From positions 1 through 43,085 of IMG/VR virus record IMGVR_UViG_3300031972_001084: DNA of 43,085 nt. One strand, written 5' to 3'. Of this stretch, positions 39,351 through 43,085 are shown one piece after another. The position numbers and the translations under genes were made by a program. The notes below the pieces were generated by a model. The model was not told the DNA's origin. It worked only from the letters and a program-made list of their open reading frames with translations, and did not search any database. Within the stretch, counting starts at the first letter, position 1. Every line of letters begins with the position of its first letter. The stretch comes from a virus.

Positions 39351-39436
39351 TTCGTTGGTTTCAGTTTCGAGCCACGTGAGGCGCTCGCTAGTGGGTCCGA
39401 CAGACTTCGCCGGACCCACTCACTAGCGTCTAACTT
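39351..39436 (-). repeat. Structured intergenic element, copy 1
   Basis: Read on the + strand, conserved GAGGCGCTCGCTA is followed by a stem of AGTGGGTCCG (39390-39399) with CGGACCCACT (39411-39420), then CACTAGCGTCTAACTT. An alternative 8-bp stem CGCTAGTG/CACTAGCG (39386-39393 with 39421-39428) competes. It lies between a stop and the leader of the next leftward gene. See copies 2 and 3. Confidence 0.85.
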
Positions 39437-39743
39437 AAAAGTCCATAAACCCTCGGTCATCGATCATTCGAGCATATTCCGGCGGCGGACTAGGACAACC
39501 GCAATCCTCGGTCGAGCGGCAAGGTTCGATCGCGTTCAGCCGGGAGATGATTTCCTTGGCGTACGCTTCGTGGATACAGTGAATTTCTTCCGACGGATTC
39601 CAGTATCCGGGGCGGAGGTAAATCCAGTACGACCAAGGACTATCGGGATCGCACTCGTCGTGCTCGATCCAGTGTTCCTCGATCAGATCGGGATGGGCTT
39701 CGATCCAGCGTTCGACCGTCTTGAGTTTTCGATTCGATTTCAT
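39435..39743 (-). CDS. Hypothetical protein
   Basis: Encodes 102 residues with the GGAGAAACGAA cassette. Rich in Trp, Glu and His (ERWIEAHPDLIEEHWIEHDE), with a late CGCPSPPPEY segment and Cys at about 80-90 that could bind zinc. The stop touches the hairpin element. No family recognised. Confidence 0.55.
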   Translation of the reverse strand: MKSNRKLKTVERWIEAHPDLIEEHWIEHDECDPDSPWSYWIYLRPGYWNPSEEIHCIHEAYAKEIISRLNAIEPCRSTEDCGCPSPPPEYARMIDDRGFMDF

Positions 39744-39753
39744 TTCGTTTCTC

Positions 39754-39969
39754 CTATGACCATTGGTCCGTCTCGAGGTAGTTGTACCCGGAGCGATGCG
39801 TGAGCGTCAGCCCCGTCTCCTGATCGGGATCGTCGATCTCGTATTCGATCTTCCAGATCAGGTCGGTCTTGACTACTTGAACGTTGCCGACAAATCCGGC
39901 GAAGCGAACTTCCGCCATGATCGGACCTTTCGCTTTTCGGATGACCTTCAATAGTTCGTCGCGTTTCAT
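39754..39969 (-). CDS. Hypothetical small beta protein
   Basis: Encodes 71 residues (MKRDELLKVIRKAKGPIMAEV...), AGGAGAG upstream. An alternative frame (39740-39985) covers the same area but lacks a ribosome binding site and looks random. The product predicts one helix, then four strands. It overlaps the next gene's end by 4 bases. Confidence 0.55.
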   Translation of the reverse strand: MKRDELLKVIRKAKGPIMAEVRFAGFVGNVQVVKTDLIWKIEYEIDDPDQETGLTLTHRSGYNYLETDQWS

Positions 39970-40466
39970 TTCCGCTCTCCTTCAAAATTGCTCGGTTCCT
40001 GACAGGCGTGACGGAGGTCTTCGCGACCTTCGCGGGGATCGTCTTCGTCGGCGTCGAGCTGGCGGTACTGGAGGATCAGCTCGCCGTGGTGATTGCGGAA
40101 GACCCAACCGAGAAGGAAGCAATCTTCGAACAGCGTGTAGTCGGACATTGATCCCCGGACGCCCTTCTCAGCCGGGATGACATACAGCTCGGTTCCACCG
40201 GCTTCGTCGCCGTAGCCGCCGGCGTAGGTCTTCACGTTTTTCGGGTCGCCGTAGAGAACCAGCTCGGGGCGATCGCCGTGGCGCTTCCAAGCCGCCTCGC
40301 AGGAGTGGATACCGGTCTGGAAGCGGAGCTTCCGATTCAGAGCGTCGGCTTCCCATCCCAACCAATAGGGCTTGTATGCGTACTCGAGAACGTGGGCGGT
40401 CAGAGTCTCGCCGAGACCGTTGATCGTGACGGCTGAAGTTCTGCGAATTTTGTAGATGTATTCCAT
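39966..40466 (-). CDS. Hypothetical protein, preceded by hairpin element copy 2
   Basis: Encodes 166 residues. Start ATG 40466 with GGAGAAAAT upstream. Alternating strands with Tyr and Gly (KIRRTSAVTINGLGETLTA; YGDPKNVKTYAGGYGDEAGG), and an acidic Gln/Asp segment (RQLDADEDDPREGRED) near the end. No known family. Confidence 0.6.
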   Translation of the reverse strand: MEYIYKIRRTSAVTINGLGETLTAHVLEYAYKPYWLGWEADALNRKLRFQTGIHSCEAAWKRHGDRPELVLYGDPKNVKTYAGGYGDEAGGTELYVIPAEKGVRGSMSDYTLFEDCFLLGWVFRNHHGELILQYRQLDADEDDPREGREDLRHACQEPSNFEGERK

Positions 40467-40479
40467 GATTTTCTCCTAG

Positions 40480-40567
40480 TTCGTTTCGGTTCAATTTCGA
40501 GTCGCGTGAGGCGCTCGCTACGAGGTCCGAATCCCCTGACCCGGACCTCGTCACTAGCGTCTAACTT
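40480..40567 (-). repeat. Structured intergenic element, copy 2
   Basis: GAGGCGCTCGCTA, then a stem of ACGAGGTCCG (40520-40529) with CGGACCTCGT (40542-40551), then CACTAGCGTCTAACTT, all read on the + strand. Compared with copy 1, three stem pairs changed on both sides with pairing kept. The TAG stop of the gene at 40561 is part of the element. Confidence 0.85.
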
Positions 40568-40986
40568 GTCTCCGAGGATATGTCCCGGAAATTGGTCAGC
40601 GTATGCCGACCGACCCACTTCGGAACGACGTTCTCGAGAAGTTCGTGCCGGACGCGGCGGTGGTATTTCTTGCCGCTCGCCAGTTGCTCGGCGCGTTTCG
40701 TTTCGTAGTTACCGCGCCACGCTTCCGCGATCTGGTCGGTGGGCATGAAATCGAAATGCCGGGGCGTGACCGTCGGGTACGAAACGACGAGCGTTCCGAC
40801 GTTGTTTCCGTGGCGGTCGATGACGTCAGCCCATACCGGGAACCAGTGAGTGTCGGCGGGGATGGCGTCGCAAAAAGCGTTCAGTTCGTTGTAGCCGTTA
40901 CGGTTCATTTCTTTCTCCTTTTGGATTTGATTGATTCGTTGGTTGTGCTTTCTCAATGCTTCGGCTTTGTTCGTGAATGAGTTCAT
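40561..40986 (-). CDS. Hypothetical protein with two in-frame starts
   Basis: Encodes 141 residues from ATG 40986 (GGAGAACGAA) or 115 residues from ATG 40908 (AAGGAGAAAGAA). Both starts have the ribosome binding cassette of this operon, so two products may be made. The N-terminal 26 residues form a basic helix (NKAEALRKHNQRINQIQKEK). The body is alpha/beta (HWFPVWADVIDRHGNNVGTLVVSY), and the C-terminus is basic. Function unknown. Confidence 0.6.
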   Translation of the reverse strand: MNSFTNKAEALRKHNQRINQIQKEKEMNRNGYNELNAFCDAIPADTHWFPVWADVIDRHGNNVGTLVVSYPTVTPRHFDFMPTDQIAEAWRGNYETKRAEQLASGKKYHRRVRHELLENVVPKWVGRHTLTNFRDISSETS

Positions 40987-40995
40987 TTCGTTCTC

Positions 40996-41280
40996 CTATT
41001 TCCAGTTACCGAGGACGATCGCCCCGGATGCCGTCTTGTGGACCGGCTCGTCGTCTTGCTCTTCATCGCGCTTGGCGATCATGGCGTCGATGTTGCCGAA
41101 GACATGATCCAGCCAGTGTTCGCGAGTGGCTTGGTTGAGGTAGCAAATGTAGATCGATTCGACTTCGTATCCGTCGATCCCGGCGAAGTAGAAATACCCT
41201 TCGCCCCGGACCAGCTCGATATCCAGTTTCGGATACCGAGCGGCGATGGCGGCGTTCAAGTTTTTGATCGTTGCTTTCAT
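40996..41280 (-). CDS. Hypothetical phage protein (small alpha/beta)
   Basis: Encodes 94 residues with GGAGCACGAA before the start. IKNLNAAIAARYPKLDIELVR, then GYFYFAGIDGYEVESIYI, and LNQATREHWLDHVFG, is a compact pattern seen in phage hypothetical proteins. No function is assigned. It ends 10 bases before the next start. Confidence 0.6.
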   Translation of the reverse strand: MKATIKNLNAAIAARYPKLDIELVRGEGYFYFAGIDGYEVESIYICYLNQATREHWLDHVFGNIDAMIAKRDEEQDDEPVHKTASGAIVLGNWK

Positions 41281-41289
41281 TTCGTGCTC

Positions 41290-41793
41290 CTACTTGAAGT
41301 TGATTCCTGACCAATGACGCTTTCCCTTGTAGCCACAACGCTTGTAGACGTCGGGATAGGAGTGAGCGTCGAGTCGTCCGCGAGCACCGACGTAAACGTG
41401 CCAGCTCTGCCAATCGAGAGCGCGGAGAAGATTCCCTTCGTCCAGATTGACCATGTCAACTTCGACGCTGACCCAGAAGCCGTAGTCGTAGCCGGTCGGT
41501 TCGACTTCGAACTTCACGATTTGTTGACCGTATTTCTCGCGACTGGTGTCGCTGATATCCCGCTCGATGAAGGAGCGAAGATGATCGATCGCGGCTTGTT
41601 GCGACCGGTTCGGTTTTGTGTGCGCTTCGTAGTTGCGCTTCTGGACGCGCTTGGCTTCCCAACGTCCGCAATTGTTACAGCGCCAACCGGAGACGAAATC
41701 TCCGTCGTCGTTCCAATCGGGATCGGCTGACCAGAAGGTTTTGACTTGGCAATATTCGCCGTTGCAAAAATGTTCGCGTTGATTGTTTCTCAT
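41290..41793 (-). CDS. Hypothetical Cys-rich protein, preceded by hairpin element copy 3
   Basis: Encodes 167 residues with GGAGCACGAC upstream. The N-terminus has CNGEYC (about 10-15) and CNNCGRW (about 39-45), a probable zinc ribbon. The rest is alpha/beta (TSREKYGQQIVKFEVEPTGYDYG) with many aromatic residues. Possibly binds nucleic acid or protein; no family is recognised. Confidence 0.6.
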   Translation of the reverse strand: MRNNQREHFCNGEYCQVKTFWSADPDWNDDGDFVSGWRCNNCGRWEAKRVQKRNYEAHTKPNRSQQAAIDHLRSFIERDISDTSREKYGQQIVKFEVEPTGYDYGFWVSVEVDMVNLDEGNLLRALDWQSWHVYVGARGRLDAHSYPDVYKRCGYKGKRHWSGINFK

Positions 41794-41805
41794 GTCGTGC
41801 TCCTT

Positions 41806-41887
41806 TTCGTTTCGTTTCAGTATCGAGCGAGGCGCTCGCTATTGGGACCGGCTAACCGCTCCGGTCCCAATCACTAGCGTCTAACTT
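41806..41887 (-). repeat. Structured intergenic element, copy 3
   Basis: GAGGCGCTCGCT, then an 11-bp stem ATTGGGACCGG (41841-41851) with CCGGTCCCAAT (41861-41871), then CACTAGCGTCTAACTT, read on the + strand. Here a second hairpin, CGAGCG/CGCTCG (41824-41829 with 41833-41838), is perfect. The TAG stop of the gene at 41881 falls within the element. Confidence 0.85.
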
Positions 41888-42549
41888 TTCGGCGTGTAGT
41901 ACATATTGAAGCCGCCCCAACGATCCCGGCGAACCGAGATGTTCGTGGCTCCCTGCTCTTCCAGTTCCTTCCGGCGCTGGCTGACGGCGACTCGCTGTTC
42001 GCGCAACGTTCCATCGTAGAAGGACTCTTTCTTCCGTTGCGGCTTGCTGTCGTCTTCGCGAGGTTGAAGCGGCTGACCGTGAATCTTGTCAGCGAGCTTT
42101 ACCATCGCGTCGGCGTGGTTCCGAGCGCTCTTGGCTTGTGAGAGACACCGGTACTGTTCGGCTTGGCACTCATGCGCCCAAGTGACACCGTAACGGCGAA
42201 GCTCGGCGTTCTTGGGGCTTTCAAATTCGTCCCGAGTCATCGTGACCATTTTGTAAACGGCGCGGCGTCCGCGATATCCGTCTCGAATCTTGATCGTGCA
42301 AGTTTCCAGCCGGTCAGGATCGGCGCAATCTTCGGCGCGGCGTTCCTGTTCGTCGGCGTATTCGCGAAGGCTGACGATCACGTTATCGGTCAGTTCGCGG
42401 GACTCTTCGAGAGGGGCGTGATTGGCACCGGTGCAAACACCGTTGAAGTATCCCCAATCGACCGTGTAGCCATGCTTGCTCAAGCGACCATTCGGAAGCG
42501 CTTGTTGACGACCACAGATTTGGCAATGTCCGTTGTGAGTTGCTTTCAT
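41881..42549 (-). CDS. Phage zinc-finger protein of unknown role
   Basis: Encodes 222 residues. HCQICGRQQALPNGRLSKHGYTV followed by GYFNGVCTGANHAPLEESR (residues about 8-50) is a well-kept zinc-binding N-terminus (two Cys, then Cys/His) in phage hypothetical proteins. The middle is helical, and the C-terminus (RRDRWGGFNMYYTPKS) is basic. It may bind DNA or RNA. GGAGAACAAC lies before its start. It is the first large gene of the leftward operon. Confidence 0.65.
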   Translation of the reverse strand: MKATHNGHCQICGRQQALPNGRLSKHGYTVDWGYFNGVCTGANHAPLEESRELTDNVIVSLREYADEQERRAEDCADPDRLETCTIKIRDGYRGRRAVYKMVTMTRDEFESPKNAELRRYGVTWAHECQAEQYRCLSQAKSARNHADAMVKLADKIHGQPLQPREDDSKPQRKKESFYDGTLREQRVAVSQRRKELEEQGATNISVRRDRWGGFNMYYTPKS

Positions 42550-42575
42550 GTTGTTCTCCTAGTTTTCGTTTCGGT

Positions 42576-42662
42576 TCAGATGTTGGCGACGATCATGTTG
42601 AAGTAGCTGGCGTAGCGATAAGCCGCGACGCTGGCGAGAATTGCGTAGTTGAAAAGTTTCAT
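42576..42662 (-). CDS. Small membrane-type microprotein (28 residues)
   Basis: Starts ATG 42662 with CGGAGTCGAAC upstream and ends 42576. The product begins MKLFNYAILASVAAYRY and is hydrophobic and aromatic, long enough for one short membrane helix. It is the first recognisable gene of the leftward operon, 26 bases before the next. A leader peptide or small membrane toxin are both possible; little else can be said. Confidence 0.45.
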   Translation of the reverse strand: MKLFNYAILASVAAYRYASYFNMIVANI

Positions 42663-43085
42663 GTTCGACTCCGGTTCATTTTGGCTTGTCATCTTCAGGA
42701 CGGGGAGAGCCACTCCGCCGCCGACGCGTTCGCGTTTCGACGTTGCCGCCGCCGGTCCCGCTCTTGCGATCCCGACGGCGGTGGTTGACCTATTTGTTGG
42801 AGGAGTAGCCCGAAGCCTGTTCTCGTATCGCCATTCTCGAAAGGTTCCTTCACTTTCCTTGCCCGGTCTCGGGAAGCGGTGCGATCCGCGAGCCAGCATT
42901 TCGCTGGCGTGCCGCCAGCGTATTCCCCACGAAGGACTTTCGTCTAGCGAAACAGGGATGAACGGTAGTGATTACCCGACGAACGGTATATTTAGTCCCG
43001 CGAGGGTAACGAAAAAATAGTCCCATATCCGAGACGATTCCGGGCGGGTTTCTGAGAGGAAATTCTTTCGTGCGTATATATGGAG
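42663..43085 (-). promoter_or_regulatory. Non-coding, structured leader of the leftward operon
   Basis: No convincing gene is present in these 423 bases. The segment 42892-42919 has GCCAGC, GCTGGCG and CGCCAGC, so the middle part can pair with either side (mutually exclusive hairpins). Around 42970-43027 there are repeated AGTCCC and TTACCC/GGGTAA motifs and AT-rich runs that may hold the promoter (read leftward: GGGACTAAATATACC). A 14-codon ORF at about 42790-42835 was seen but not accepted. Confidence 0.4.

Noticed and set aside
39351-41887. CRISPR array made of the three intergenic repeats
   Set aside because: Copies are more than 1 kb apart with genes between them, and the variable parts are self-complementary stems rather than spacers.
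42649-43020. Plus-strand ORF of 123 codons at the right edge
   Set aside because: No ribosome binding site, disordered Arg/Ser/Pro composition, and it runs against the leader of the leftward operon.
1-43085. tRNA genes, integrase, DNA polymerase, primase or helicase
   Set aside because: Looked for on both strands by motif and by fold of likely cloverleafs; none was found, so none is reported. A tRNA scan and profile search would be needed to exclude degenerate cases.

Overview
The window is a large part of a tailed double-stranded DNA bacteriophage genome. It holds small and large terminase, portal, protease/scaffold, cement, major capsid, connector, MuF, tail terminator, tail tube, frameshifted tail chaperone and tape-measure genes. 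No sheath or other contractile-tail gene was recognised, and the tape measure is 1728 residues, so a long non-contractile (siphovirus-type) tail is the best guess. Most of the window is fairly GC-rich and uses GCG, CGA and GAC codons heavily, as expected for a phage of a GC-rich, probably Gram-negative (proteobacterial) host. The host cannot be named from sequence alone. No replication, integrase or main repressor gene was seen, so either part of the genome lies outside the window or replication is host-run.

Layout. (1) 1-866: three small cassette genes whose composition differs from the rest; the first is cut by the window edge and is a paralogue of the third. (2) 867-3693: a PD-(D/E)XK-type nuclease, small unknowns, a GT2 glycosyltransferase and a methyltransferase. 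(3) 3698-7261: terminase genes, then a lysis cassette (membrane protein, M15 endolysin, DUF1353 protein, lipoprotein). (4) 7298-14784: virion adhesion genes, including a LamG/propeller fibre and a 1318-residue protein with 45 tandem 22-residue repeats. These sit unusually between terminase and portal. (5) 14775-23620: portal, DUF2213 protease with nested scaffold, cement, DUF2184 capsid, connectors, and a MuF head protein fused through a Lys-Pro linker to an HEXXH domain and followed by a possible immunity gene. (6) 23610-36157: fibre/adhesin genes, two glycosyltransferases, tail terminator, tail tube, -1 frameshift chaperone pair, tape measure and two tail proteins. (7) 36225-36315: terminators for the opposing operon. 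(8) 36335-42662: a leftward operon of about 17 small, mostly unknown, tightly coupled genes, punctuated by three copies of a hairpin element with compensatory base changes. (9) 42663-43085: a structured non-coding stretch, probably the leader of the leftward operon.

The rightward genes form a nearly continuous late operon with many ATGA start/stop overlaps. The most interesting candidates are the MuF-metallopeptidase/immunity pair, the repeat fibre with its higher-order period, the covarying hairpin family of the leftward operon, and the glycosyltransferase set placed among the virion genes, which may decorate the particle.
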